Source: Akkermansia muciniphila (lineage in GTDB: Bacteria > Verrucomicrobiota > Verrucomicrobiia > Verrucomicrobiales > DEV007). Taken from it: a stretch of 64,000 nucleotides of DNA. A model generated the notes under the pieces. That model worked only from the letters and a program-made list of their open reading frames with translations. It was not told the DNA's origin and ran no database searches. Positions 30,101-39,011 of this stretch are shown here, in pieces. The first letter of the stretch is position 1. The number at the start of each line of letters is the position of its first letter. Position numbers and translations under genes: made by a program. The stretch covers positions 1-64,000 of the forward strand of contig CAMCXS010000023.1 of the NCBI GenBank assembly GCA_945883495.1. The letters are read 5' to 3'.

Positions 30101-30474
30101 TCGATGGGCAAGTTTGCGAACTCCGCATGAAAAACGTCCGTTTAGAACGCGTCGGCGGCGGCCCTCAGGAACTGCGCATCGGCAAAGCGGGACGGATGTT
30201 TGCCGAAGGCTGCACGTTCCTCGGATTGAATCTTACGATGACCCCGGGCGCGTCCGTCCAGCTGCGCGGTTGCCAGCTCGGAGGCGATCCAAAGCCCGAA
30301 GTGCTGCTCTTTGCCAATACGATTTGGCAAGGCGAACACAACCGCTATAACTTGAAGAGCCTCCGCATTGGGCAAACCAGTTTCACGCCGGCCACGTTCA
30401 GCGAATTCCAGAAGATCACCGGCGACAAGAGTTCCCTCTGGATCACCGGCGAAACAACGCCAGCACCACGCTGA
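27169..30474 (+). CDS. Secreted three-module protein: barrel domain, HEAT repeats, parallel beta-helix
   Basis: The 1,101-residue protein has a signal peptide (FILTCLAFLPFAAAAEP). Residues about 20-400 look like a glycoside-hydrolase-type barrel (HARGMEIWGMGSLWDWGA, GYDGITFLTYVENYSIRF). Residues about 420-680 form HEAT-like helical repeats (VRCVAALALGERKDPGSCTA, RYAAAEALGNLSRSPEAIAL). Residues about 695-1085 form a right-handed parallel beta-helix that begins with a DUF1565-like lead (SVDPAAGDDANDGRTQPVKT), a pattern of polysaccharide lyases. A role in binding or breaking down polysaccharides is inferred. No catalytic residues can be named with confidence. It is divergent from the GntR operon. 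Confidence 0.75.
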   Translation: MPLRFILTCLAFLPFAAAAEPVIDIYVSTGDNHFLGSSLPIDSPASIESTFDLFQKVHHARRIYWRGLEASSWLATMEARPENPRYHSFWEWLTSLYAEVEPDKLAVKAAHARGMEIWGMGSLWDWGAQPDTPGFGDYPFTFESRLRLEHPEWAPVDKQGVRRQGGPIELAYPEARKALIDLTVREALEAGYDGITFLTYVENYSIRFEDEFGYSDPIVEDFKHQYKLDLRTEPFRRGASREDWLRLRGSYVTAFLRELKAELDKQQIKLGIVVNSNDPHRPQSWNVPELMITAGSHHMDVETWVREGLVDALLIYGNNSSQSQMKTLDDLRFLARGTKTEVSVITSGPFRETWKQYQDQGMPTILAVSDDVQHLERGFIPEQTADSLASPDLPVRWRSLAQCIAGKLKLDDATIATRTTSLDLIERRLAIQALGKSPTAELAPLLAALNDTENGVRCVAALALGERKDPGSCTALLDAAAKHGNHMLRECIVIALRRLAPLPTAVLCQAAVNSESPATREVAMRALIPFATAAMLPTFTAGIQDTARFPRYAAAEALGNLSRSPEAIALLSQTLQHHDIAVANRAAASLGKLAQQAPAGTLEKLIARFQTAPDDGWSFRVIGNAITDFGDPGRTALEAIRNGADPRLAELAWRVVDLPQRPNTFSAVTPEQNDAAMHRRPGRASISVDPAAGDDANDGRTQPVKTIARAIRLAQPGDTIHLTPGTYFQSADFINKHGLPGQPITLDGHEALLDGSEPVTSRDWEQVEPGLYRRAKLYSRPDDHLVGRWYLLWNGQMNRMNRCSKGPSAPLKEVANLLPGEWTYVKVEDAFYLRISPEQTLEQANIRYPARANAVSYSSSGSWITVKNVTGTHFYNDGFNVHGAQRHLVFENITAIECGDDGFSAHEDADCHVDGFTSIGNATGLCDTVTSQTHYRNVTIKDCLGYDLYFIGLRHSLENATIQSRAVRAFHLSGDHLLDGQVCELRMKNVRLERVGGGPQELRIGKAGRMFAEGCTFLGLNLTMTPGASVQLRGCQLGGDPKPEVLLFANTIWQGEHNRYNLKSLRIGQTSFTPATFSEFQKITGDKSSLWITGETTPAPR

Positions 30475-30535
30475 TCAGGATGTAGGTCATCACCGGGAAG
30501 TGAAGACTGAAGCCTTCCCGTTCGCGCCACCATTT
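30443..30535 (-). pseudogene. Remnant of a DUF2905-like membrane protein (C-terminal end)
   Basis: On the minus strand 30 codons ending in TGA at 30443 encode REREGFSLHFPVMTYILISV followed by VLALFRR. This resembles the conserved C-terminal helix of the small DUF2905 membrane proteins. An in-frame TAG stands just upstream, and the expected N-terminal membrane helix is missing. The end overlaps the 3' end of the plus-strand gene. It is most likely a decayed fragment. Confidence 0.4.
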
Positions 30536-30779
30536 CTAGGGGCGCCAGTCTCGGCTTTCCGAAACAATACCGCCAAAACCGGCTCCGGTGAGCTAAAATG
30601 CCGTCCGACGAGGGAGAAGTAGATTGACTGCCTACTGCCTCCAGAATCGCGCCTCGCGTGCCCAGCGCAGCCGGGATTTCACCAAATGTTCAGGACGATC
30701 AACCATTGACCTTTGTTTATTTTATGTAATTTTTATAATTATCATGCCATTCCTCCTCGCCCCCTCGCCGGACAAGGTG
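30475..30779. other. Intergenic region with AT-rich promoter-like segment
   Basis: Apart from the DUF2905-like remnant, the region holds an AT-rich stretch at 30706-30743 that contrasts sharply with its surroundings. It has a TTGACC (30706-30711) and a perfect TATAAT (30734-30739), but they are 22 bases apart, too far for a standard promoter. The TATAAT with some other upstream element probably drives the glycosyltransferase gene. Confidence 0.4.
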
Positions 30780-32060
30780 ATGGATCTTTGTCCGTCGACC
30801 GCTGCATCCGCCCGGCATCCCCGAGTTCTGATCGTCACCGAAAATGCTTCTCCAGCTATGGGAGGCGAAGCCGTCTTGCCATTGCACTACTTCCGCCGCC
30901 TTCGCTCCCGCGGAATTGAGACCTGGCTTATTGTCCACGAGAGGAACCGAGAGCAACTCGCGGCGCTGCTACCCAGCGAGGCTTCCCGCATCCATTACGT
31001 TCGAGAGACGAAACTCACCAAAAAACTCTCATCTGCATTTCCCCGCATTCAGGGCGCAATCCGCAATTGTACGCTGTCTCTTGCCATGCGGCATACTTCC
31101 CAAGTGGAAGCTCTACGGATCACCAAAGAGTTGGTAGCCCGACATAAGATCGACGTGATCCATCAACCCACCCCCGTTTCGCCAAAGGAACCTTCCCTTC
31201 TAAGAAACGTTGGCGTCCCGGTTGTCATGGGTCCAATGAACGGCGGGATGAGTTTGCCACCAGACTACGCATCGAGTCGCGGAAGGCTATCCGTAATCGT
31301 CACGGCGATCGGCAGATCCGCTTCCGGGCTCTTCCACAGGCTTGCTCCAGGCAAACTTGAGGCTGATCTACTGCTCGTCTCCAACGAACGCACTCGGCTT
31401 GCCTTGCCCGCCTGCACCAGGGGAAAAATCGAGCATCTGGTGGAGAACGGTGTCGATCTCTCGCTTTGGCAGCAGAGCGACCGGCCCACCAACGCGAAGG
31501 GTTCTCCGATTCGATTTATCTTCGCCGGCCGCCTGGAATCGTGGAAGGGGGGACGCCTCGCGATTGGGGCCTTTGCCCAACTGCGGCAAACTTGTGCCGC
31601 CACGCTCGATATCATCGGAGACGGCGAGACGCGGGAGGCGATGGAAGAACAAGTCCGGAGCCTTAGACTAACCGAATCGGTTCACTTTCTCGGTTGGATG
31701 CCGCAGGAGCAAGTGGCAAAACGCTTCGCGGAATCGGACGTCTTCGTTTTGCCCAGCTACTTCGAGTGTGGGGGCGCAGTCGTATTGGAAGCAATGGCCT
31801 GCGGACTCCCAGTGATCGCCATGGATTGGGGAGGCCCGGCGGATTATGTGACTCCGGAAACTGGCCTCCTGCTGCCGCCCCAAGCGGAACCGCTCTTCAT
31901 CCAGAGTTTGGCCAAAGCGATGGCTCAACTCGCCCTCAATCCGGAGCTGCGAACGGCGATGGGCCGCGCCGGCAGAACCCGGGTAGAGACCTGTTTCGAC
32001 TGGGAACGCAAGATCGATCAGATTATCGAGATCTACGAACGGGCGATGGCCCGCCGATGA
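30780..32060 (+). CDS. Glycosyltransferase family 4 protein
   Basis: GT4 enzymes move a sugar from a nucleotide sugar with retention of configuration, usually to build exopolysaccharide or LPS. The protein shows an N-terminal Rossmann domain (RVLIVTENASPAMGGEAVLP, with the donor/acceptor glycine loop) and a C-terminal GT-B domain with FIFAGRLESWKGGRLAIGAF, GDGETREAMEEQV, VHFLGWMPQEQV and the E-x7-E motif in ECGGAVVLEAMACGLPVI. ATG 30780 gives 426 residues and is near the expected domain start. ATG 30744 and an upstream start at 30624 are open but extend into the AT-rich promoter region. Confidence 0.88.
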   Translation: MDLCPSTAASARHPRVLIVTENASPAMGGEAVLPLHYFRRLRSRGIETWLIVHERNREQLAALLPSEASRIHYVRETKLTKKLSSAFPRIQGAIRNCTLSLAMRHTSQVEALRITKELVARHKIDVIHQPTPVSPKEPSLLRNVGVPVVMGPMNGGMSLPPDYASSRGRLSVIVTAIGRSASGLFHRLAPGKLEADLLLVSNERTRLALPACTRGKIEHLVENGVDLSLWQQSDRPTNAKGSPIRFIFAGRLESWKGGRLAIGAFAQLRQTCAATLDIIGDGETREAMEEQVRSLRLTESVHFLGWMPQEQVAKRFAESDVFVLPSYFECGGAVVLEAMACGLPVIAMDWGGPADYVTPETGLLLPPQAEPLFIQSLAKAMAQLALNPELRTAMGRAGRTRVETCFDWERKIDQIIEIYERAMARR

Positions 32061-32064
32061 GCAA

Positions 32065-35000
32065 TCACGGCTTGGCGAATCGTTTAAAGATTTCCCCGCG
32101 GGTAAACTCGCCCCAGCCCCAGCGAATCCACCGCAAGGCGGAAGCGGCGAGCCAGAGTGCCCAGAAGAGCATTAGCAATCGGTAAAACCAGACGGATACG
32201 CTGATTGCCTCCGCATGAGGCAAATCGCTCTCGGCGCGCTGCGCAAACCAGCGCAACTCGAAGGGCGTGGAGCCGTTCCCCTGCACCATCATTTCTGGCG
32301 CGCCCAAAAGGCCGCGATGCAAAATCACCAGCAACGTAACAACCACCGGAAGGACACCGATGATAAGCCCCCATTGAAGGACGTTGAAAGCCAGCGGACG
32401 CAGGGCCACACCCCGGTCACTGCCTCGCCAAGCGAGCAGGAAAAACCAACCCACGAGAAGCAGCGCCGCCACGGCATTCACCTGCGTGAGCCCGAGCGCC
32501 AGCAGCGCCCACTCGCTCCCGCCCAACGGTGTGCGTTTGAGCCGTCCCAACACAAAGGCCCCGATCAATGCCAACGCCGCCACCACCCAGAGCCGCACAG
32601 CAGGACCGCGCAGAGGGCCGTCCGCCCACAAGACCCACCGGTCCTCCGGGACGGACAGCGTCGTGGAAATGTTTGAACTCTCCACGGGCAATGTCACCGG
32701 ATCCACCGCGGACCGAACCGAAATCGGCTGCGCAATTTTCCACTCCAGGTCAATGCTCTGCTCCCCAGGCCGGACCCGAATCACGACTTGCGCTCCATCC
32801 CGTCGCACGGGTTGCTCAGTGCCCTGCAGCCGCAACGAGGTGACATCGGCTGCCGGATCCAAGCCCACGGCAAAGTCCTGCCCCAAGCTGGCCTGTAAGT
32901 TAAGCCGAAGCGACGAGGTCCGCTGCCGGGAACCGAAGTTCGTGGAGAGCTCGACACTGCGCACCGTCACGGTGGCGCCGGGAATTGCTTCGGGACGCGT
33001 CAGCGCCAGGTCGACTTTTTCTCCGGGCCACGGTCGCCAGACAGGCTCCAAACCTTCGGCACCCGATTCATAGACCGGCGCCAATCCGGTAAAGGCGACA
33101 TTCCAAACCGGCGAAGCCACTAGGCGCCAAGATTCCACCCAACGCCCCGAAGCATTGGCCTGAAGGGCTAGACCTTTGCCTTGCGAAATCTCGCTCTCCC
33201 AGGATACCTCGTTTTCGGCCGCCCCGAGTCGCGCCTCGACGGCTCCGGCTGCCACCGTGAAGTTCGAAGACAGCACTTGTTCTCCCGGAAGCAAGGGAAT
33301 CGGCAGCGCGATCGCTTTTCCGGCGGGTGAAAGCCGCCGCAGCGTGGTGCGCACCTGCCAAATGAGGCCGAGCTCAATCGACCTTTCCACCTCCACGACC
33401 GGGGTAAAGTCTTTGCGGTCGTAGGCCACCTCGGCCTCCGCGGCTGGGCTTTTGATAGCGAAAAAGACTTGATCCTCGGGCACGCCATTCGACTTCACGC
33501 CAGTCACGGTCCAACCGGGAGCCTGGATAATGACTTGGCGCGGCTTCAGGAGAAAGCTCCACTCCCACTCCGTCGTTCCTGGAAGCACGCCCTCGACCCG
33601 CACCTGATGCGTTCCCGGCTCCAGTGCAACCCAGAGAAAGCTATCCCGGCGCAGAACGGCTGGAGATGGCTGGCCATTGAGCTGCACGCTGACGGGCGAC
33701 CACACGGGCAACCGTCCTGGCAAGGGCACGGCGCAGGCCGCCGCCACGTGGATCTCCGCGTCCATGCTGATGGTTTTCGGACTGACGGACAGGTTCACCC
33801 GGGCGACCTCCGCCGCGTGAGGAAAGGCGTCCGGCACCTCCGTAATTCGAGATCGCAACTCCTCCAGCAACGTGTCCGGAGGAAACGACTGCGACTGGGC
33901 CTCTTGGCTCGGGAAGGCTATGAAGCCGATCACCAAAGCCAAGGCGGCCGGAATCGGAGGAGGAACCACTGGCTTGCGGCGCAAGAGCGGAGGCAACAGG
34001 CGCTTCACGTCAAGGAGGATCGCCGCCAGGAGAATCAAGAGTAACACCCGGACCAAGGTGATCCCACGTTGCACAAGGGGAGGGATCAAGATGACCTGAA
34101 CCGATTCGTCCGGCGTAACCGGACCACGCCAGCCAAACCGCACTTCCCGCCAGGACCAGCTGGGAACCGCCGGCCCGGTTTGGATTTGCGCCTTAGAATC
34201 GTATTGCAGGTTGGAGGCGAGCTTGGCGGCTTTGCGCTGCACCTTCTGCTCCATCTGCATCATCACGTTATCAACCGACTCCGCCATCCTTGAAACGGAC
34301 GGCCCGCGGTTGCCTGTTTCGACATCCTCATACATCCCGTTCCGCGGCCCACGCATGAAGCCCCAGTCCCGCACCGGCTCCAGTTGCGGATAGAGCACGC
34401 CCTGAACTTGCCCACCCACAAACGGCACCAGCCCGGCCATCAAGGCCGCCACCGCGAGCACTTTCCAAATTTCCACCGCCGTACGCAACCGGCTTGGGGG
34501 CAACACCCGGAGAATCGCCAGCGGCACGAGCAGCAAGAACCAGAGCCAACGCGGCGCCCCCGGCTCGTGATAGGTCAATCCGAAGCCGAGGAAGGCCACC
34601 ACCGCCGGCACTATCCCCCAGAGTTTGCCGATCGACATTGCAAAGACGAGGAGCAAAAACAAATCCAGGAGCGTCCAGGCTGTCACCCAATCTCCGTTCA
34701 CCGATTCCGCGCCGAACAAGGCCAACACCCGCCAGCCCGGCGGCAGATGCAACGTGGCCTCGCAATGATCAACGTCTGCCTGCCACCCGCTGGCCGGGAA
34801 ATTCCGCGCATCCTCAATCCGGCCGACCGCCTCCAATTCGATCTGCCGGTCGCGCACCTCGATCCCGCTGGTTTGCGTCTGAGGATTGCGCGTAATCAGT
34901 TGGCCCTGCCCCGCCATCCGCGCCGCGCCCAGCGTTTGCCCGGGCGACACATCGAGCCGCCACACCTGCTGCGAGGTGCCGCGAACCTCATCACGGAACG

Positions 35001-36090
35001 TCATGAGCTGCCCTCCATCCTCGAGCCAGAACTCCCGGGTCACCGAAAGCCCGGCCGGACGCTGGAAGCCCATGCCTCGCATCTTTTCCTCAATCCGGAA
35101 TCCCTTGGCGGTATCCCAACGATACACCGGCAAGCCGCGCCATTTCGCTGGGAACGTCGTTTGCGACACATCGATGGCGGGCACGTCGAGGACCTCGATT
35201 ACGCGAAAGTCCGGCTTCGCTTGAAACCCAACAATCTCCTCCGCGACCATCGGCGTCACGCCCTCCGCATACGCCATCGTGCTCTCCGGCAGGGAACGGA
35301 AGGCATCGATCCGCACCGTCCATTTTCCAGCGCGGACCTGAACTTTCACCCGGCCCGCGTCGTCAACCGCGCAGGGAATCGGCGCATCCACGGTGGCGAC
35401 TTTCCAACCCTTCGGAAGGGCGTTTCCTAGATCCTCTTCCCGGCTCTTTCCGGAGACGCTCAACTCAATCTCCGTGCGCAACCACATGGGAATACCGTCT
35501 TCCAGGACGCGATAAACTTGGGCGGCGAGGAATTCCCGCTCCGTCTCTTCCTCAATCCGAGTGCGCTTGAGCCAAAGCTGTCCGGACTCATCCCAATTTG
35601 GAACCTCGATCACGGCCCCCTCCATCGTCAGGCGCAAGACCCCAGTCTCCGCCGGGATGGCGAGCCGCTGCGGCATCTCTTTCCACGGAAACGTCCCGGT
35701 GATCTGATGCAGGCCAGGTGCAAGCTGAATCGCGGGCCGCCCCTCGCGTTCCACCACCACCGCCGCCGCTCCATTCAAGGTGACCTGCTGCGGCCAAGTA
35801 TCGCCATCCCCTGGTAACCCCATCCAAGCCGTCGCATAGGCGCGCACACTCACCTGAAACGTTCCGCCCGTGGCATTCGCACTGATGGTCAGTTCGCCCG
35901 GCCAAATCGCTTCGCGCGCTTCGGCGTTGTTGAAGTGACGAGGCGCTCCGGACAGGCGGTCCTTCGCGATGACCCAATCCTTCCACTCTTGCAGCGGAGC
36001 CGGGATCGGTGCCTGCGCGCCAAGACGGGACGCCAGCGCAAACAGAAGAAGAAGAGCCAATCCGTGCTTCATCGTGACGAGACGCACCAT
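32065..36090 (-). CDS. Giant membrane protein of unknown function at the end of the Bat operon region
   Basis: The 1,341-residue protein has a signal peptide (from Met7: KHGLALLLLFALASRLGAQA; ATG 36072 may be the true start). Long beta-rich extracytoplasmic segments follow, then membrane helices clustered at about 480-580, near 690-745, and again near 1180-1330 (for example VVAALALIGAFVLGRLKR and AVAALLLVGWFFLLAW). It matches no family I can name. It follows the MoxR-DUF58-Bat genes on the same strand, but across a gap of about 300 bases that contains a small ORF on the other strand, so it may be a separate unit. Envelope stress or assembly is a guess from context. Confidence 0.7.
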   Translation of the reverse strand: MVRLVTMKHGLALLLLFALASRLGAQAPIPAPLQEWKDWVIAKDRLSGAPRHFNNAEAREAIWPGELTISANATGGTFQVSVRAYATAWMGLPGDGDTWPQQVTLNGAAAVVVEREGRPAIQLAPGLHQITGTFPWKEMPQRLAIPAETGVLRLTMEGAVIEVPNWDESGQLWLKRTRIEEETEREFLAAQVYRVLEDGIPMWLRTEIELSVSGKSREEDLGNALPKGWKVATVDAPIPCAVDDAGRVKVQVRAGKWTVRIDAFRSLPESTMAYAEGVTPMVAEEIVGFQAKPDFRVIEVLDVPAIDVSQTTFPAKWRGLPVYRWDTAKGFRIEEKMRGMGFQRPAGLSVTREFWLEDGGQLMTFRDEVRGTSQQVWRLDVSPGQTLGAARMAGQGQLITRNPQTQTSGIEVRDRQIELEAVGRIEDARNFPASGWQADVDHCEATLHLPPGWRVLALFGAESVNGDWVTAWTLLDLFLLLVFAMSIGKLWGIVPAVVAFLGFGLTYHEPGAPRWLWFLLLVPLAILRVLPPSRLRTAVEIWKVLAVAALMAGLVPFVGGQVQGVLYPQLEPVRDWGFMRGPRNGMYEDVETGNRGPSVSRMAESVDNVMMQMEQKVQRKAAKLASNLQYDSKAQIQTGPAVPSWSWREVRFGWRGPVTPDESVQVILIPPLVQRGITLVRVLLLILLAAILLDVKRLLPPLLRRKPVVPPPIPAALALVIGFIAFPSQEAQSQSFPPDTLLEELRSRITEVPDAFPHAAEVARVNLSVSPKTISMDAEIHVAAACAVPLPGRLPVWSPVSVQLNGQPSPAVLRRDSFLWVALEPGTHQVRVEGVLPGTTEWEWSFLLKPRQVIIQAPGWTVTGVKSNGVPEDQVFFAIKSPAAEAEVAYDRKDFTPVVEVERSIELGLIWQVRTTLRRLSPAGKAIALPIPLLPGEQVLSSNFTVAAGAVEARLGAAENEVSWESEISQGKGLALQANASGRWVESWRLVASPVWNVAFTGLAPVYESGAEGLEPVWRPWPGEKVDLALTRPEAIPGATVTVRSVELSTNFGSRQRTSSLRLNLQASLGQDFAVGLDPAADVTSLRLQGTEQPVRRDGAQVVIRVRPGEQSIDLEWKIAQPISVRSAVDPVTLPVESSNISTTLSVPEDRWVLWADGPLRGPAVRLWVVAALALIGAFVLGRLKRTPLGGSEWALLALGLTQVNAVAALLLVGWFFLLAWRGSDRGVALRPLAFNVLQWGLIIGVLPVVVTLLVILHRGLLGAPEMMVQGNGSTPFELRWFAQRAESDLPHAEAISVSVWFYRLLMLFWALWLAASALRWIRWGWGEFTRGEIFKRFAKP

Positions 36091-36203
36091 TCACTCACGG
36101 CTAGCGATTTGCGTCGAGTGGAATCGGAGTGCGGCGAGACGACTCAGCCCGGAGCCGGACATCCGCCAAGCCACTTGCCTTCGTTCTAGGCCGTCTTACT
36201 CCT

Positions 36204-36392
36204 ATGTCCGAGAACATGAAACTCAATCCCGAAATCATCGGTTACTGGGTGCGTGAATCCCCAGCTGTGAATGGCGAGCTGGAATATCTGCTGATCGACA
36301 GCGAGGGGCGAATCATTCTCGAGGTTCCGGACTCAAAGACTCCAGGGCGGATTTTTCCGATGCGTCTTTGGTGCTGTCTTCACCCCAATTGA
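36204..36392 (+). CDS. Small hypothetical protein
   Basis: A 62-residue open frame fills the gap between two minus-strand genes and ends one base before the 3' end of the BatD/E-like gene. The sequence (for example LEYLLIDSEGRIILEVPDS) looks protein-like, with alternating hydrophobic residues. ATG 36204 or ATG 36216 could start it. There is no clear ribosome-binding site and no recognised family. It may be a real small gene, since it is not opposite any other coding frame. Confidence 0.35.
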   Translation: MSENMKLNPEIIGYWVRESPAVNGELEYLLIDSEGRIILEVPDSKTPGRIFPMRLWCCLHPN

Positions 36393-39011
36393 TCATCCCC
36401 GGCTCTCCCCTCCCACCAACTCCGCCGCATCCGCCGGAATCCAACCTTCATTTCCATCCTCCACTCGCACCCGCCACCAGGCGCCTCGCCGTTCGAGCAC
36501 GATGACCTCGGCTCCGGCGTGCAGGGGCGCGCTGAAGGCGGATTCGTAGATCGCGGCGTCGCCTTTCCGCACGGTCACTTCCCGGGCCAAAATGACGGCG
36601 TCGTCCCGCGAACCAGCCCCGGAAGCGTGGAGAACACTCGAACCCGCCATCAGCCCCATCACCACGGCTAAGGCGCCCAAAGCCTTGGGCATCCAAACCG
36701 GCCGAAGATACAACCGCACAGCCGCCAAGATCCAACCGCCGGCCAAGCAAAGCCCGATCACCACCAGCCGAGTCTCATCCGTCCAATCATAATGCCAGAA
36801 AAAGGCTCGCCGCCAACCCGTCATTGCGAAGCCCATAGGAAACGAATCGGGACGCTCGTTGCGGACATGAGCCAAGGCTTGTCGCCATTGCAAATCCCCG
36901 CGCATCCACGGCTCCGCTCGACGGTAATTCAGCACGGCACGCCCGGGATCGCCCGCCAGAAAATAGCAGTTCCCCATATTGTAATAGGCGAGCCCACGAT
37001 GCACCGGCGCCGATCCCTTGAGAAGCGCTTCATAACGCGCCGCCGCCAGCCCATAGAATTGTTCCGCCTGCTGCGGATCGACTGGAGCCACTTCGTTGGC
37101 GCGAGCGAAGATTGTTTCCGCTTCGTTCAGCAACGTCGCGGGTGATTCCGCTCCTAGAGCCGAAGCCAAGCCGAGAGCAAAGAGCAGCGCGCCGAACCAA
37201 GTCCGCTTGGCGTGCGTCCGCCTTTCAAATTCCCGCACCAGTGCAGCGAGTTCCTCTCCTTCAATCGCCTCCCGCTCCCGGCTAGATGGCGCGAACGCGG
37301 CCCATTCCGCTTGGCCCACCCAAACTTCCAAAGCCCCCACCGTCTCACTAGCCACGCCCAATCTTTCACCCAAACGGCGCAGTTCCCCGCGATCTCCGCC
37401 ATCGACGTGCACGGCGAACCGGTCGGCGAAGTACCGGCGCAAAACGACGCTGGCCTGATTCACGTCGAGAGGTTCACGCAAAGCCCGGCGGAAGCGTTGC
37501 CAAGCCAACTCGCGCCGGGCCGCTTCGGGATCGCGCCGTTGCCAGCGGTGATCACGCGTCAACCGGCAAAACCCAAGCCACAGCAACGGCGGCAAACCGA
37601 AAAGTCCGAGCCAGGCCCACCACGGCCAGGTCCAGCCGCCCGGAGGAACCGGCGCGAGCAGCGCCGCCCCGGTCCGGTTGTGAAAAATCCCACCGAACTC
37701 CGGCCGGATCTCGGAGCGCAGCTTGGTGCCATCGGCAAACTTTGCTTCCGTCAAACTCACGGCGGCTACCGGTTGGACCCGCAGTGGGATCGGCTCGCTC
37801 TTAGCCACCTCGTAGCGCCCGGTGGCGGGATCGAAATACGTGAACGAAAGCGCCGGAACCGCCGCGACCTTCTCATGAAGCGGACGGATCGGGAGTGACC
37901 AGGACGCGCTCCCAGCCTCCAGCGCGGGCAAGACGGTGTGCTCCGGAAATGCGAACTGCTTCGCGAGCGCCCCGTCTTTCAACAGCGACGGCAAATCGAG
38001 CAAATTCGGGAAAACGCAATCCGTTGCCCGCAATGTCAACGCGACCGGCTGTCCCACGGCAACGCTCGTTGGCTCCGCCGCCGTGTCCACCCGGAATCCG
38101 CCAATGATGCCGCTGAAATCCGACGGTCGGCCGCTTTCAGGCAAGAGCTTCACCCGCAAGGCGAAAGGTGCCGAGCGCACCAAATACCGGGTAAACTCGC
38201 CGCTGAGATCTTCGTCGAAAAACTCGTTATTGAAGTAGCTTGGATAACGCGCGCCCTTAAACTTCGCTGTGCGCGGCTCGGCGTATGAACAAAGCAGCAC
38301 AGCCGACGGAATCGTCAGATGTTCCGGAGTTCCCGGCTGCGGCACCACCAAACGTTGAAATTGGATTTTGACGGCTTCTTTTCCATTGAGTTTTGCGTCA
38401 CTAAATTTTGCGATCACGCGCTCTTCAGATACCGGCAATCCAATCGCCCCCGGCTCCTTGGGATCGGTTTCGGGAAACGATGGATAGATCTTGAAATGCG
38501 GCGAGCCGGCCAGCGGCAGCCGCAAATGCACCGCCTTGATCCCATTGAACGAAAGCGTCGATGTCCAACTCACGTTCACCACGAGTGGTTCGCCTAGATA
38601 GCACTCCGGCTTCGCGAAACTCACTTCCAATTTCATCTCCTCCGTGGTCGACGGCTCCAACACGCTCACGGCTGTGGCGGGAATTTCGAAACGCTGATCT
38701 CCCCAGAGAATCTCCCCCGCCGGAAGCTGCAAATTTCCACTGCGCCGCGGAATCGCTTCGTAGGTAAACACGGTTCGCTTGTAGCCATCTTGAGTGGCCG
38801 GAGCTGACCCGCTGAGGCGAATCACAAAATCCTCGGACGGCTGAAACGTCGGCTCGGTAGGCGTGGCGGACACTCCGGGCAACTGCACATAAAATCCAAA
38901 GGGCTGTCCCGGATATCGCGAAACATCACGCAACCGCACTGGAATCGTCTCAGCCCAAAGCGGTGCGGCAGCCCATAAAATAGCCACCCAAACTAGCAAA
39001 ACGCGGTTCAC
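36393..39011 (-). CDS. BatD-like protein fused to BatE-like TPR and SH3 domains
   Basis: Bat proteins (Bacteroides aerotolerance type) form a membrane complex with MoxR ATPases. The N-terminal 400 residues are BatD-like: a signal peptide, then Ig-like modules such as YPGQPFGFYVQLPGV and LGEPLVVNVSWTSTLSF. A membrane helix (WPWWAWLGLFGLPPLLWLGF, about 465-484) and a DUF4381-like region follow. TPR repeats come next (about 640-720, RGLAYYNMGNCYFLAGDPGR). Two membrane helices lead to a C-terminal SH3-like domain (about 815-865, GAWWRVRVEDGNEGWIPAD). TPR plus SH3 is BatE-like, so this is a D/E fusion. A GTG start at 39011 overlaps the upstream stop as GTGA. Confidence 0.75.
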   Translation of the reverse strand: MNRVLLVWVAILWAAAPLWAETIPVRLRDVSRYPGQPFGFYVQLPGVSATPTEPTFQPSEDFVIRLSGSAPATQDGYKRTVFTYEAIPRRSGNLQLPAGEILWGDQRFEIPATAVSVLEPSTTEEMKLEVSFAKPECYLGEPLVVNVSWTSTLSFNGIKAVHLRLPLAGSPHFKIYPSFPETDPKEPGAIGLPVSEERVIAKFSDAKLNGKEAVKIQFQRLVVPQPGTPEHLTIPSAVLLCSYAEPRTAKFKGARYPSYFNNEFFDEDLSGEFTRYLVRSAPFALRVKLLPESGRPSDFSGIIGGFRVDTAAEPTSVAVGQPVALTLRATDCVFPNLLDLPSLLKDGALAKQFAFPEHTVLPALEAGSASWSLPIRPLHEKVAAVPALSFTYFDPATGRYEVAKSEPIPLRVQPVAAVSLTEAKFADGTKLRSEIRPEFGGIFHNRTGAALLAPVPPGGWTWPWWAWLGLFGLPPLLWLGFCRLTRDHRWQRRDPEAARRELAWQRFRRALREPLDVNQASVVLRRYFADRFAVHVDGGDRGELRRLGERLGVASETVGALEVWVGQAEWAAFAPSSREREAIEGEELAALVREFERRTHAKRTWFGALLFALGLASALGAESPATLLNEAETIFARANEVAPVDPQQAEQFYGLAAARYEALLKGSAPVHRGLAYYNMGNCYFLAGDPGRAVLNYRRAEPWMRGDLQWRQALAHVRNERPDSFPMGFAMTGWRRAFFWHYDWTDETRLVVIGLCLAGGWILAAVRLYLRPVWMPKALGALAVVMGLMAGSSVLHASGAGSRDDAVILAREVTVRKGDAAIYESAFSAPLHAGAEVIVLERRGAWWRVRVEDGNEGWIPADAAELVGGESRG

